Notes: generated by a model not told the origin, from the sequence alone. Positions 47,258 through 57,042 are shown, counted from the stretch's first letter. The stretch is DNA of 64,000 nt from Sphingobacteriales bacterium 50-39 (GCA_001898505.1 MKTZ01000016.1:124001-188000), one strand, 5' to 3'. A program made the numbers and translations.

Positions 47258-49615
47258 ATGGGATACCGCCGGCAAGTTAGTGTTTCTCTCCTTTACCTAT
47301 TGATTGCATTCCCGGCGTCCATTTTCCTGTACTCCTGCTCCGGATTCCATCATGTGACCGGCTACCAGTTCGGAAAGCCCTTTGTTTATCACACAAATAT
47401 AAAAGTAGAAGGGGATATACCCCGTAGTGAAAAAAAGGACCTGGCGCTGCGTCTGTCAAATCAGCTGGACGACAGCCTGCGTACACAGGAGAGCTCGATC
47501 GCCGGTATTTATACCAAGGTCGTCAATCCCCCAGCCTACGATTCGAGCAATATGCGTCGCAGCATCAGCTATATGGTGGTCCTGCTGAACGCTTTGGGAT
47601 ATTATACAACGACGATAAAGGATACGGTACGCATAGATACGGTCCATAAAAAGAATCATATCAAGGATCAATACCGGGTGAGCATCGATTTCAGGGTATG
47701 GCCGGGCAAGCAAATGCACCTCGATTCCATTGGCTTTGACCTGCATACTCCTGCCCTGCAGGCGCTGGCCCTTCAGACGAAAGGGCAATCCCTGCTCAAA
47801 AAAGGAGAGCCCTATTCGAACAGGCTGATCTCGGACGAGCGGGACAGACTGGTCACTCTTTTTCACGAGAATGGATATTACAAATTCACCAAGGATGACC
47901 TTGTTGCTGTTATAGATACGGTAGTAGCCGCCCTCATCGATCCGACACTGGACCCCTTCGAACAGGCGGCCCTGCTGGAAAAGCTCCGGAGAAAGAGAGA
48001 GAAACCCACGATCAATGTCGTGATGGAGCAGCGCCCTCCCAAGGACTCTGGTCATACCCGTCAGTATTACATCGGGAATGTCACGGTATATCCGGACCTG
48101 CAAATACTGGAAGATACGGCTACCCTCAGCAGCGTCGATACCACCACGGCCCGGGGTCTTACCATCATTTCCCGTACGGACAGGTTCAAGCCTTCTTTTA
48201 TCGCTAACAATGTATACCTGCGGCCGGGGCGCATGTACAAGCAGTCCAATGCCGACAGGACCTTCAACCGCTTCAGCCAGATGAGCGCCTGGCAGCAGGC
48301 AGCCGTCAATTTTACTCCTTCCACCAGTTCGGATTCCCTGCTGGATGCCGCGGTGCGTCTTTATCCCAACAAGAAACAACATCTGCAGGTGGGGCTGGAA
48401 GCCAGCCGCAATACGGCGGATATCATCACGGTCGGAGATCTCTTTGGGATCGGCGTCAACTTCGCCCTGCAGAACCGGAATACCTTTCGCCAGTCGGTGC
48501 TCTCTACCACCAATCTGCGGGCAGGGGTAGAATTGGGCGATAACTTTATACAGACCACCCAGGCCAGTATCGCCCATACCATCTCCGTTCCCCGGCTGAT
48601 AGCGCCGGAGTTCGTCAAGCGGCTGCTGGTCCGCAAAGAAGGCAGATTGGACAGCCTTCGTTCCGTGCTCAACGTAAACGCTTCCTATACGGATAGACGA
48701 GAATTCTTTACCGCACAATCCATCAATACATCCTGGGGCTACCAATGGACAAAGGGCAATCGGTCCTATCTCTTCAACCTGATCAATGTCGAATATACCA
48801 AGCTGTTCAAGACGGACAGCTTTCAAAAGTACCTGGACAGTTTCCCCTCCCTGAACCTGGCCTTCCGCAGCGGCCTTGTCGTGGGGATGCAGTTCGTCTA
48901 TAGCTCGGTGAGGAAAAAAGGTATCCATACCAACTTCCTCCGTATCAGCGCAGAGGAAAGTGGGGCGGTGCTCGGGCTCATACAGGAGCTGGATAAAGGA
49001 GACCTTTGGCGCTTTGTCAAAGGCGAGGTGGAATACAGTCATCACATAGATTTCAAACGCACGGAGCTGGCCATGCGGGCCTTTGCAGGAGCAGGGATTG
49101 CCTATGGCAAGGCTGGCAGCGGTAGTGAGGAGACGCTGCCCTTTTACAAGGCATTTTTTGCCGGCGGTCCCAATAGCATGCGGGGCTGGCAGATCCGGCA
49201 ATTGGGATTGGGCTCCTCCACTTTTTATACCACACAGCCCAAACATTTAGACAGGTTCGGGGATATCCAGCTGGAAGGCAACATCGAATACAGATTCCCG
49301 CTGGGGACGATATTCGGCGTCAAGCTCAAAAGCGCGTTATACGCGGATGCGGGCAATATATGGAACCGTCACCTTACGGACACGGCCAACCCAAAAAGGG
49401 ATGTGGGCAGCGACTTCCAGCTCAACCGATTTTTTAAGGAATTTGCGGTGGACGCAGGCACGGGTCTCCGGCTGGACTTCGACTATTTCCTGATCCGGTT
49501 TGACTGGGCCTATAAATTGAGAGATCCCCAGCGCCTGGAAAATGCGGATAAATGGTTCTACAAAATGCGGCTTAGCGACGGTCAGTTCCAATTGGGTATC
49601 AACTATCCATTCTGA
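47258..49615 (+). CDS. TamL: lipoprotein-type BamA/TamA family protein
   Basis: A 785-residue protein from the ATG at 47258. It has a lipoprotein signal (FPASIFLYSCSG, lipobox LYSC), three or so POTRA-like repeats (about 45-400, with IKVEGDIPRSEKKDL, YRVSIDFRVWPGKQ, TINVVMEQRPPKDSG) and a C-terminal 16-stranded Omp85 barrel (about 400-785) containing GGPNSMRGWQ, the conserved RGF/RGW loop 6 motif that reaches into the barrel. The family inserts proteins into the outer membrane; the lipidated form replaces TamA in Bacteroidota. The final residue after the NYPF end is Phe, as expected for barrels. It is divergent from the SPOUT methyltransferase. Confidence 0.9.
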   Translation: MGYRRQVSVSLLYLLIAFPASIFLYSCSGFHHVTGYQFGKPFVYHTNIKVEGDIPRSEKKDLALRLSNQLDDSLRTQESSIAGIYTKVVNPPAYDSSNMRRSISYMVVLLNALGYYTTTIKDTVRIDTVHKKNHIKDQYRVSIDFRVWPGKQMHLDSIGFDLHTPALQALALQTKGQSLLKKGEPYSNRLISDERDRLVTLFHENGYYKFTKDDLVAVIDTVVAALIDPTLDPFEQAALLEKLRRKREKPTINVVMEQRPPKDSGHTRQYYIGNVTVYPDLQILEDTATLSSVDTTTARGLTIISRTDRFKPSFIANNVYLRPGRMYKQSNADRTFNRFSQMSAWQQAAVNFTPSTSSDSLLDAAVRLYPNKKQHLQVGLEASRNTADIITVGDLFGIGVNFALQNRNTFRQSVLSTTNLRAGVELGDNFIQTTQASIAHTISVPRLIAPEFVKRLLVRKEGRLDSLRSVLNVNASYTDRREFFTAQSINTSWGYQWTKGNRSYLFNLINVEYTKLFKTDSFQKYLDSFPSLNLAFRSGLVVGMQFVYSSVRKKGIHTNFLRISAEESGAVLGLIQELDKGDLWRFVKGEVEYSHHIDFKRTELAMRAFAGAGIAYGKAGSGSEETLPFYKAFFAGGPNSMRGWQIRQLGLGSSTFYTTQPKHLDRFGDIQLEGNIEYRFPLGTIFGVKLKSALYADAGNIWNRHLTDTANPKRDVGSDFQLNRFFKEFAVDAGTGLRLDFDYFLIRFDWAYKLRDPQRLENADKWFYKMRLSDGQFQLGINYPF

Positions 49616-49629
49616 CGGACAACGGTCTC

Positions 49630-50316
49630 CTATGCGGATCCCAGGCTGTCCCGGATATATTTTCCCGCCTGCTCCATATTCATCGCCTGTTCCAGCCTGA
49701 AATCCCCGATACGGGTCCGGCAGAGACTGCTGAGATGCCCGCCACAGCCCAGGATAGCCCCCAGATCATTGGCAAGACTGCGAATATAGGTGCCCGTGGA
49801 ACACACCACCCGGAATTGCACTACGGGTAAGTTAAAGCTCGTGATCTCGAATACATGGATCATTACGGGACGTGGGTCCAGTTTCACTTCCTTACCCTTT
49901 CTTGCCAACTCGTATACTCTTTTACCATCCTTTTTGATAGCTGAATGAATAGGCGGTACCTGCTCGATGGGGCCGGTGAGCCGGCTAACAGCCTGCTGCA
50001 GCAATTCAGGCGTGACAAAAGATATGTCCTTAAAATTTTCCGGTTCACTTTCGAGGTCGAATGTAGGCGTAGTGGCGCCCAGAGTGATCGTGCCAGTATA
50101 CTCTTTTTCCTGCGCCATGTACTCATTGATCCTCTTGGTATATTTTCCTGTGCAGACGATAAGCAGTCCGGTGGCCAAAGGGTCCAGTGTGCCGGCATGC
50201 CCTACCTTTTTTATCTTTACCATGCCTCTTATTTTCCGCACTACATCGAAAGAGGTCCAGTCCAGCGGCTTGTCGATCAATAAAGCCTGCCCCCCGGCAA
50301 AAGGGTTGTTGTCCAT
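49630..50316 (-). CDS. truB: tRNA pseudouridine synthase B
   Basis: A 228-residue protein (from the ATG at 50316; 50331 is an alternative). LIDKPLDWTSFDVVRKIRG and GHAGTLDPLATGLLIV hold the catalytic Asp, and FRVVCSTGTYIRSLANDLG is the third motif. TruB makes pseudouridine 55 in the T-arm of tRNAs in the cytoplasm. It lacks the C-terminal PUA extension of the long TruB forms. It is the last gene of the run starting at the SpoIIM gene, being 18-50 nt downstream of the DUF58 gene. Confidence 0.94.
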   Translation of the reverse strand: MDNNPFAGGQALLIDKPLDWTSFDVVRKIRGMVKIKKVGHAGTLDPLATGLLIVCTGKYTKRINEYMAQEKEYTGTITLGATTPTFDLESEPENFKDISFVTPELLQQAVSRLTGPIEQVPPIHSAIKKDGKRVYELARKGKEVKLDPRPVMIHVFEITSFNLPVVQFRVVCSTGTYIRSLANDLGAILGCGGHLSSLCRTRIGDFRLEQAMNMEQAGKYIRDSLGSA

Positions 50317-50367
50317 ATGATTCTGTTGCATCGGCGCAAAGATAGCCAATTGCGCCGACCAGGACCA

Positions 50368-51708
50368 TCAAATGGCCTGCCGGGCCTTTATTTCCAGGTA
50401 TTTGTTCACTGTCTGCACGGTAAGGTTCTCCGGCGCGGTGAGGATGGTCAAAATGCCATGCTGGTTCAGCTCTTTGACGATAAGTCTTTTTTCATACGCG
50501 AACTTTTCGGCGATGGTCTTTATATAAAGGCCTTCAATATCCTCAGTACCCGAGGTCTGTATCTGCTTCAAGCCGGTGTTTTCAAAGAATACCACCAGCA
50601 GCAGGTGATTCCTGGCGATGGCGCGGATGGAGGGCAGTTCTCTTTTCAGGCCGGAGAGGGACTCGAAATTCGTGAACAGCACGATAAGGCTTCGTTGGGT
50701 GATGCGAGTACGGACCAGGGCATGCAGCTTTTCATAGTCCGTCTCGTGAAACCGGGTCTGCTGGTTATATAATATTTCAAGGATATTCGTCATTTGCATT
50801 GCGCGGCGACCGGCAGGAAGATATGTCCCTATCTGATCCCCGAACGTCACTATCCCTGCCTTGTCCTGTTTGATAAGCGCCACCCGGGAGAGGATCAGCG
50901 TGGCATTGATGGCATAATCCAACAGACTCATGCCGTCAAAAGGCATTTTCATAACACGTCCCTTGTCGACAACACAATAGACCTGCTGGCTTTTCTCATC
51001 GGTGTAGTTGTTCACCATCAACTGGCCGCCTTTACGGGCTGTCGCCTTCCAGTTGATATTGCGGATATCGTCCCCTATCACATATTCCTTTATTTGTTCG
51101 AACTCCAGGCTCTGACCTTGTCTGCGCACCCTTTTACTTCCGCTCTCCGCCAGGTTGTGCGATGCTGCCAGCAGCTCGAATTGCCGGAGGGCAAGGTAGG
51201 AAGGCAGGACCTTTACCATCTTTTTCGACGGTAGTATCTTACGCCTGACCACCAGTCCAAAAGGGCTCTTGATAAATACATTGATGTCATGAAAGATATA
51301 TTCGCCGCGCTCAGTCGGTCTCAGCTCATAGAACAGCTCTGTTGTTTCACCCGGCCGGAGCTCGCCATCCAAACGAAAGTCCCTTCGCTGGAACTGATCC
51401 GGGAGCTCATCGATGATACGGTAACGGATGCGGAAAGGATATTGATTGATCACTACAAGCTTCACGGGGTTCTGATCTCCATTGCTGAACCTGTCGGATA
51501 GTTCCCGCTGAACAAGGACGGGATCCTTCCGGGTGAAGAGGATCAGGTAATCCAGCATACTCGTCACCACCACAAAGAGCAGCAACAGCTGGGCGATCGT
51601 AAATAAAAGACTGATGCCAAAGGACAGGATAAAAAGAAGGATCACTGACACGAACAGCCAGTACCAACGACGGGAAATAAAGAGAGATTTGTAGAATCGC
51701 CGGAGCAT
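50368..51708 (-). CDS. DUF58 family protein
   Basis: A 446-residue protein with two N-terminal TM segments (WYWLFVSVILLFILSFGISL and LLFTIAQLLLLFVVVTSML, in part) followed by a DUF58/von Willebrand-A-like cytoplasmic domain: EFEQIKEYVIGDDIRNINWK is the family hallmark, with RQGQSLEF before it. The vWA-like part binds metal or forms a Ras-like fold. DUF58 proteins pair with MoxR AAA+ ATPases. It is encoded directly after the MoxR gene, with no gap. Function is unknown beyond that pairing. Confidence 0.88.
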   Translation of the reverse strand: MLRRFYKSLFISRRWYWLFVSVILLFILSFGISLLFTIAQLLLLFVVVTSMLDYLILFTRKDPVLVQRELSDRFSNGDQNPVKLVVINQYPFRIRYRIIDELPDQFQRRDFRLDGELRPGETTELFYELRPTERGEYIFHDINVFIKSPFGLVVRRKILPSKKMVKVLPSYLALRQFELLAASHNLAESGSKRVRRQGQSLEFEQIKEYVIGDDIRNINWKATARKGGQLMVNNYTDEKSQQVYCVVDKGRVMKMPFDGMSLLDYAINATLILSRVALIKQDKAGIVTFGDQIGTYLPAGRRAMQMTNILEILYNQQTRFHETDYEKLHALVRTRITQRSLIVLFTNFESLSGLKRELPSIRAIARNHLLLVVFFENTGLKQIQTSGTEDIEGLYIKTIAEKFAYEKRLIVKELNQHGILTILTAPENLTVQTVNKYLEIKARQAI

Positions 51709-52686
51709 TTACCGTGGTATTTCAATAGATTGAATGATTTCTCCAATAACGTCATCCGTGGACGCACCTTCCATTTCTTTTTCGGGAGTGAGTACCAGCC
51801 GGTGACGGAGGACAGCAGGCACTATATACACAATATCGTCCGGTATGACAAAGTCACGTCCCCGCATGGCTGCCAGGGCCTTTGACCCATTGAGTATCCC
51901 GATGCTGGCGCGTGGCGACGCGCCCAGGTATATCGATTTGTGGTTACGTGTAGCGGCTACGATGGAGGTGATGAACTGTATCAGTTTTTCTTCCACTACC
52001 AACGCATGTACCTGCTTGCGTAGTTCATCTATACGATGGGCCGATAGCACAGGCTGTACATGATCTATACGTTGTTCCGTCCCGGCGAGGTGATGATCAT
52101 ATACGATACGGAACTCCTGCTCCAGGGTCGGATATCCCACGTTGATCTTGAACAGAAACCTGTCCAGCTGCGCTTCCGGAAGGTGATAGGTCCCCTCCTG
52201 TTCGATGGGGTTTTGTGTAGCCACGACCATAAAAGGAGGCGGCATTACAAATGTCTGCCCGTCCACCGTGATCTGCTTCTCCTGCATGACCTCGAAAAGG
52301 GCCGACTGGGTCTTGGCAGGAGCCCTGTTGATCTCATCGATGAGCACGATATTGCTGAAAATGGGGCCCGGCTTGAACTGGAACGAATTTTCCCGGGGAT
52401 TGAAGATGGAGGTTCCGATGACATCGCTGGGCATGAGGTCGGGCGTAAACTGTATACGTGAAAAGTTTACGGAAATGACCCTGCTCAGCAACTTTGCCGT
52501 AAGCGTCTTGGCCACCCCAGGTACTCCTTCTATCAATATATGTCCGTCTGCCAGGATGCCTGCCAGCAACAATTCGATCATTTGCTCCTGCCCTACGATC
52601 ACTTTGCCTATCTCCGCCCGCAGCTCTCCGACAGCCTGTTGCAATGCGCTCAGGTCGGTCCGTTGTTCGAAAAGATTCTCTTCCAT
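51709..52686 (-). CDS. MoxR-type AAA+ ATPase
   Basis: A 325-residue ATPase with Walker A EGVPGVAKTLTAKL (about 45-58), Walker B VLIDEINRAPAKTQSALFEV and sensor 1 region VATQNPIEQEGTYHLPEAQL, the MoxR/RavA subgroup hallmark. The C-terminal lid holds the Arg sensor 2. MoxR proteins act as chaperones that load metal or activate vWA-domain partners, here most likely the adjacent DUF58 protein. It is encoded between the DUF4350 and DUF58 genes with gaps of 2 and 0 nt. Confidence 0.93.
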   Translation of the reverse strand: MEENLFEQRTDLSALQQAVGELRAEIGKVIVGQEQMIELLLAGILADGHILIEGVPGVAKTLTAKLLSRVISVNFSRIQFTPDLMPSDVIGTSIFNPRENSFQFKPGPIFSNIVLIDEINRAPAKTQSALFEVMQEKQITVDGQTFVMPPPFMVVATQNPIEQEGTYHLPEAQLDRFLFKINVGYPTLEQEFRIVYDHHLAGTEQRIDHVQPVLSAHRIDELRKQVHALVVEEKLIQFITSIVAATRNHKSIYLGASPRASIGILNGSKALAAMRGRDFVIPDDIVYIVPAVLRHRLVLTPEKEMEGASTDDVIGEIIQSIEIPR

Positions 52687-52688
52687 TT

Positions 52689-53891
52689 TTATGCTTGTTT
52701 ATAAAATTCGTCCAATTTTTGGTTCAAGTCCAGCAGTTCTCTATCCGTTACGCTCTCACCTTGCTGCATATAAAGGATATCTCCCGCCAGCGTTTGCAGG
52801 AAATCCTTATGGATGCCCGTCCTGTAAGAGAGACGCTCGACAAATGCCGGGTCGGAAAGATGAACAGGGATATTATATTTTGTCCGGATATAGTCCTGAA
52901 AGTGGGTCGCCATCTTGGCAGCCAGGTTTTGGTTATCCCTTCGCTGATAATACAGCCGGCCGATGGTCGTCACGAAGTCCAGCGACGTATTGCGCAGGGG
53001 CGCTATAATGGGCACTATCCTCTGCCTGCGTTTGGATTCGAACAGATAGAGAAGGAGTAACAACAGCAATAGCAGTGATAGGGCCCAGGCAAACGAACGC
53101 TGGCTCATCATATAATTCAGGGTCGAAAAATTCTTTCGCCTGTTGTATCGGAAGGACTCATCCCATATGACCTCGTTGACGCTTTCCGGAATATAGGAAA
53201 GGACATTGTCATAGTATGCCTTGTTATTCTTATGAAGCAGGAAATAATTGGTGAACGCCATGGGAGCAAAATGCAGGAGTATCGATCCTCCTCCCTTATA
53301 GCTGAACTTGATCAGGTCGGGGCGTCCTTTTTCATCCCTGCCCAGCACGGTTGCATATTTGCTATCCAGTGAGTCGACCCATCCGTCAAACGCAAAGCCG
53401 GGATAGGCATAGGACAATGAATCATTCGTGACAGGCTGGTATACGCTGAGCCGCAGACTGTCTTTGTTGGGATATCCTATAGTGTCTCTACCCATTCTGA
53501 CATTCAATGCCCGTAGCAGCGTATCCCCGAAAGAAAATGCGGATATGAGAACGTGGTTCCCTTCTCCTACAAAGTTCAGCAGCGCGTTGATATCTGATGG
53601 ATCGGTCCCGGCAATATATCCGATGAAGATCAGCGCTTTCTTCCCCTCTTTTTGCGACAGGGATGCTATATCCTTCCGATTGACGGATATCTCGGCGTTG
53701 GGGAACAGATAGGGAAGGCTTTCATAAGCTATATAAGTGCCATAAGGCAATTTATCTTTACGCCAGAGCGTCACCCGTTGGCTCGGTGTGCTGCCCTGAT
53801 CGTTACAGGACATCAATGTGATAAGAATGGATGCCACTGTCCAGCCGCGCAGACTTCTCAGCCCCCTGAAGATATCGTTAATAAGGTTCAT
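52689..53891 (-). CDS. DUF4350 family membrane protein
   Basis: A 400-residue protein with an N-terminal membrane or lipoprotein-type segment (TVASILITLMSCN), a GATase-like or receptor-like periplasmic domain (about 30-260, with SYAYPGFAFDGWVDSL), a TM helix (about 275-295, WALSLLLLLLLLLYL) and a C-terminal cytoplasmic region. DUF4350 proteins sit beside MoxR and DUF58 in many genomes and are of unknown function. It overlaps the DUF4129 gene upstream by 4 nt. SCN could act as lipobox (LMSC), placing the N-terminus outside. Confidence 0.82.
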   Translation of the reverse strand: MNLINDIFRGLRSLRGWTVASILITLMSCNDQGSTPSQRVTLWRKDKLPYGTYIAYESLPYLFPNAEISVNRKDIASLSQKEGKKALIFIGYIAGTDPSDINALLNFVGEGNHVLISAFSFGDTLLRALNVRMGRDTIGYPNKDSLRLSVYQPVTNDSLSYAYPGFAFDGWVDSLDSKYATVLGRDEKGRPDLIKFSYKGGGSILLHFAPMAFTNYFLLHKNNKAYYDNVLSYIPESVNEVIWDESFRYNRRKNFSTLNYMMSQRSFAWALSLLLLLLLLLYLFESKRRQRIVPIIAPLRNTSLDFVTTIGRLYYQRRDNQNLAAKMATHFQDYIRTKYNIPVHLSDPAFVERLSYRTGIHKDFLQTLAGDILYMQQGESVTDRELLDLNQKLDEFYKQA

Positions 53892-54796
53892 GAATGTTGG
53901 GGATGGCGGGCAGCATTATGAAAATCCTGAAAATATTGTGACAGCCGGGAAAACTGGTGCTCATCCAACGGGAACTTGCCATACCACACCCGCTCATAGG
54001 CGGAGGTAAGCCAGCGAAAGCGTTCCCCCTGTGGTCTTGTGTCCATTTGCCGCACGTATTCCTCATCCGTAGACTGACTATGCCACCGGATCAATTCCAG
54101 CCGATCCAGATGCCGCAGGGTCTTTAGATAAAGATACCGGGTAGCCATACGGTATTCTTTCCCTTCCACTGCCTTCTTCAACAACTGATCCAGGTCCTCT
54201 TCAGGCAGTTCGGCCTCCTCCAGCGGGGTCTCTTTGAGGCGGGCCGGTTTCCGGTAGAAAAAACGAAGATTGTTCTCCGAAATGATCTTGTACAGGGCAT
54301 AAAGCAATATGCTGCCTAAAAGTATATAGATAAGCCAGCGAAAAATATCGCTATTGAAGATCCGTTGCAGCAGGCTCTCTCCCTCTTCCGGCTTCTTCTT
54401 CCATAAAGAGGGATCATTGGCATAGGCAAAATCGCGGCTGTTCTTCCAATTGCGGATGGCCGTGTCGGGAATGCTACGCAGGACAAGAGGTTCCGGTGTC
54501 TCGCTGGCCGCCGTGTCGACGTTGGTGGTTGTATTTTCCGGTACGTTCTGTACAGAGCTCTGGGTGGAATCCACCTTGGCGGGCCCGGAAGAGCTATTAC
54601 TGGAAGAACTATTTCCGGAAGAACTGACATCGTCGGCTGAAAAAGGCTTGATCTCCTCATCGGAAGTACTTACGGAATCTGGCAGACGGCTGGCATGTCT
54701 GACACGTTGTTCATGCCGGCGCCCATGGCGCTGCGCCGGGCTTTGCAGCCCGATCAGCAGTAAGGTCAAGGTCAGGAAGTACAGGCGGGAACCCAT
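53888..54796 (-). CDS. DUF4129 family membrane protein
   Basis: A 302-residue protein. The N-terminus has a signal-like segment (LYFLTLTLLLIGLQSPAQ) followed by a Ser-rich low-complexity stretch (about 45-85). A TM helix is at about 150-170 (WLIYILLGSILLYALYKII). The C-terminal cytoplasmic domain is a DUF4129 helical bundle with RMATRYLYLKTLRHLDRLEL. The family accompanies MoxR/DUF58 clusters and its function is unknown. It starts 4 nt after the SpoIIM gene stop codon and overlaps DUF4350 by 4 nt. Confidence 0.82.
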   Translation of the reverse strand: MGSRLYFLTLTLLLIGLQSPAQRHGRRHEQRVRHASRLPDSVSTSDEEIKPFSADDVSSSGNSSSSNSSSGPAKVDSTQSSVQNVPENTTTNVDTAASETPEPLVLRSIPDTAIRNWKNSRDFAYANDPSLWKKKPEEGESLLQRIFNSDIFRWLIYILLGSILLYALYKIISENNLRFFYRKPARLKETPLEEAELPEEDLDQLLKKAVEGKEYRMATRYLYLKTLRHLDRLELIRWHSQSTDEEYVRQMDTRPQGERFRWLTSAYERVWYGKFPLDEHQFSRLSQYFQDFHNAARHPQHS

Positions 54797-54800
54797 GGGT

Positions 54801-55751
54801 TTAGTTTGTGGAGAGTTTTAAGCTTAGGCGGCGTGGATAGATGATAAAGTACCAGATAACAAAGGTCAGTGAAGCCGCCAGGATGGATATGCTAAGCCAT
54901 ATAGGCATACCGGAATATCGTGTGACAAACCCTTCTAAAAAAGCAGCTACGATGAACATGGGTATCAGCCCGATCATCATTTTTATACCATCCTTTGCTC
55001 CCCGCTTCAGTGAGTATAATCGCTTGTGCGTACCCGGGAAAAGAATGCTGTTGCCCAGCACAAAACCCGCGGCTCCTGCTATGATAATGGAAGATATTTC
55101 CAGCGTGCCATGTATCCAGATGACAAGTACGGATTGCCATCCCAATCCTTTTGAAAAGAAATAATATTGAAAAACACCTAACATGACGCCATTCAGGAAC
55201 AGCTGCCAGACGCTGCCGATGGACACGATGAACCCGCATATAAATACCATAAAGGATACTTCAATATTATTTGCCGCGATCTGGACAAACATATTGACCT
55301 GGGACCCCGATTTGTAGATGCCAAACGGATCGCCTTTGGCAATATTGTCCTCCGTGGTATCCATATACCGATCCCCCAATACACCCCTGACAAAGGTCTG
55401 ATCGTGGGCGGTGGAAAAGGCCCCAAAAATGACAAATAATAAAAAGATCAGAAAAGCATACAATATCTCCCGGTGATGCCGTCTGATCACAAGGGGTAAT
55501 TCCACCTTCCAGAAATTAAGGATGCGGGATACCTGTTCTTTTTTGTTACGGTATATCCCCAGGTAGATACGGGATGCCAGTCCATTCAGATATTGCGTCA
55601 CCTTGCTGTGCGGGTAAAATGTCTTGGCATAGCCCAGATCGTTCACCAGCTCGGTGAACTGTCCTGCCATTTCATCAGGATCGGAGGTCGGCTCATATTG
55701 ATACCCTTTCCACTTATCAATATTTTTTTTAATAAAAAGTCCTTCTCGCAC
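54801..55751 (-). CDS. SpoIIM/DUF95 family membrane protein
   Basis: A 316-residue protein beginning at GTG, with the family N-terminus REGLFIKKNIDKWKGYQYEP. After a helical cytoplasmic part (about 1-90) come five or so TM segments (for instance ILYAFLIFLLFVIFGAFST, VSFMVFICGFIVSIGSVWQL, in part). It belongs to the stage II sporulation protein M family, which in non-sporulating bacteria has an unknown envelope role. Its gene leads the SpoIIM-DUF4129-DUF4350-MoxR-DUF58-truB operon, and is divergent from the RDD gene. Confidence 0.87.
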   Translation of the reverse strand: MREGLFIKKNIDKWKGYQYEPTSDPDEMAGQFTELVNDLGYAKTFYPHSKVTQYLNGLASRIYLGIYRNKKEQVSRILNFWKVELPLVIRRHHREILYAFLIFLLFVIFGAFSTAHDQTFVRGVLGDRYMDTTEDNIAKGDPFGIYKSGSQVNMFVQIAANNIEVSFMVFICGFIVSIGSVWQLFLNGVMLGVFQYYFFSKGLGWQSVLVIWIHGTLEISSIIIAGAAGFVLGNSILFPGTHKRLYSLKRGAKDGIKMMIGLIPMFIVAAFLEGFVTRYSGMPIWLSISILAASLTFVIWYFIIYPRRLSLKLSTN

Positions 55752-55821
55752 GTAGGAAGATTTAGCTTTATATTTACGGATACAATATAGTAATTATTCT
55801 TTACCATCCCGAAGTCACCGT

Positions 55822-56580
55822 ATGCCCATCGTAAAATTAGACACCGGCTTCAATATAGAGGTGGAATTTGCCATCACCCCCTTTCACAAGCGGATGTTTG
55901 CCTGGCTGATCGACCTTACTATCTTTATCGGCTATTATTATTTCCTTCGCAAGATGGTGGATGCCCTGAACTGGGATGATGACGAGCAATGGGCCATGGT
56001 ATTATTAGGCCTGCCTCCCCTGTTCTATCACCTGATCTGCGAGATAACCCTTAACGGTCAGAGCGTGGGGAAAAAGGCCCTGGGGATAAAGGTGATCACC
56101 ACCGATGGAGGACAGCCTTCCCTTAGCCAGTACCTCATGCGGTGGGCGTTCCGGCTGGCTGATTTTCCCATTTGGCTTCTGGGTTTTATCCAGTTTGGAG
56201 CGCTGGACTGGTGGTTTGCGATCTTCCTCTTTTCAGGCCTTGTCTGCGTGCTGGCTACACCTCTTACCCAACGCATCGGGGACCTGGTCGCCGGCACCAT
56301 CGTCATCGATACCAAAACGCATACTTCCTGGGAAGATACCGTATTCACGGAGCTGGAAAGCAATTACCAGCCCCGGTTCCCCCAGGTAATGCAGCTCACC
56401 GACAAGGACATCAATACCCTGAAAAGCATTATCGGCACCGTGCGGAAAAAAAGCGATTATGATCTTTCCATGCGCATCGGAGAAAGGATAAAAGCAAAAC
56501 TGAATATCTCCAGTGATCAGGATTCGCTGGAATTTCTCGAAACGCTGCTGAAGGATTACAATTACTACGCTACGCAGTGA
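55822..56580 (+). CDS. RDD family membrane protein
   Basis: A 252-residue protein with an RDD domain (about 15-155): the conserved Arg-Asp region appears as KRMFAWLIDLTIFIGYYYFL, and further TM segments follow, with NGQSVGKKALGIKV in between. The C-terminal 95 residues are cytoplasmic and helical (DIDTLKSIIGTVRKKSDYDL-like). RDD proteins are thought to be envelope transport or signalling components; function is unknown. It is divergently placed to the SpoIIM gene, an order conserved in Bacteroidota by recollection. Confidence 0.88.
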   Translation: MPIVKLDTGFNIEVEFAITPFHKRMFAWLIDLTIFIGYYYFLRKMVDALNWDDDEQWAMVLLGLPPLFYHLICEITLNGQSVGKKALGIKVITTDGGQPSLSQYLMRWAFRLADFPIWLLGFIQFGALDWWFAIFLFSGLVCVLATPLTQRIGDLVAGTIVIDTKTHTSWEDTVFTELESNYQPRFPQVMQLTDKDINTLKSIIGTVRKKSDYDLSMRIGERIKAKLNISSDQDSLEFLETLLKDYNYYATQ

Positions 56581-56589
56581 TCGACCCGG

Positions 56590-57042
56590 TTAGCGGAATG
56601 CCGCGCCGATGATAGCGAAAATAATTCCAAGCCCCCAAAGGCTAAGACAGATGACCATCAATATGCCTAAAAAGCGATAGCATGCCTTCAGGTTCCTGAA
56701 AGATTGATTCAGCTGTGCCTGGTCATTGGAAGCCAACGCCACCTGCATTTTTTTGGCAAAATTGAATGTGTAGAGACAAGGGAAAAAGTATAGCAGGGCT
56801 ATGAGGATATATACGATGGAGAAGAATGCGCCGCCCATAGCACCTGACTGACCTACGCCTACCGAAGAATACATGCGGCCAATCAGCGAGCCTGCGAAGA
56901 GACCAAATATCGCAAAAAGCCCACAGAAAATAAATCCCACTATGGCCAGGAATTTGGCCCAACGGGCTGCTTCTTTGAGATAGGCAGTCGACTCATGATC
57001 GACCTGAAGTTCGAAAAGGCTGGAGGTTGCATTTGTTTCCAT
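56590..57042 (-). CDS. DUF5362 family membrane protein
   Basis: A 150-residue protein with four TM segments: FLAIVGFIFCGLFAIFGLF, GGAFFSIVYILIALLYFFP, a cytoplasmic helix (KKMQVALASNDQAQLNQSFR) and FLGILMVICLSLWGLGIIF. It matches DUF5362, small membrane proteins of Bacteroidota with no known function. The N-terminal 30 residues are cytoplasmic by charge. The gene stands alone, convergent with the RDD gene (9-nt gap) and downstream of proS on the same strand with 112 nt between. Confidence 0.8.
   Translation of the reverse strand: METNATSSLFELQVDHESTAYLKEAARWAKFLAIVGFIFCGLFAIFGLFAGSLIGRMYSSVGVGQSGAMGGAFFSIVYILIALLYFFPCLYTFNFAKKMQVALASNDQAQLNQSFRNLKACYRFLGILMVICLSLWGLGIIFAIIGAAFR

Noticed and set aside
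47456-49246. 596-codon minus-strand frame opposite the TamL gene
   Set aside because: The plus strand has POTRA and Omp85 motifs and a lipobox, whereas the minus-strand product has no recognisable feature; it is a shadow frame of a GC-balanced gene.
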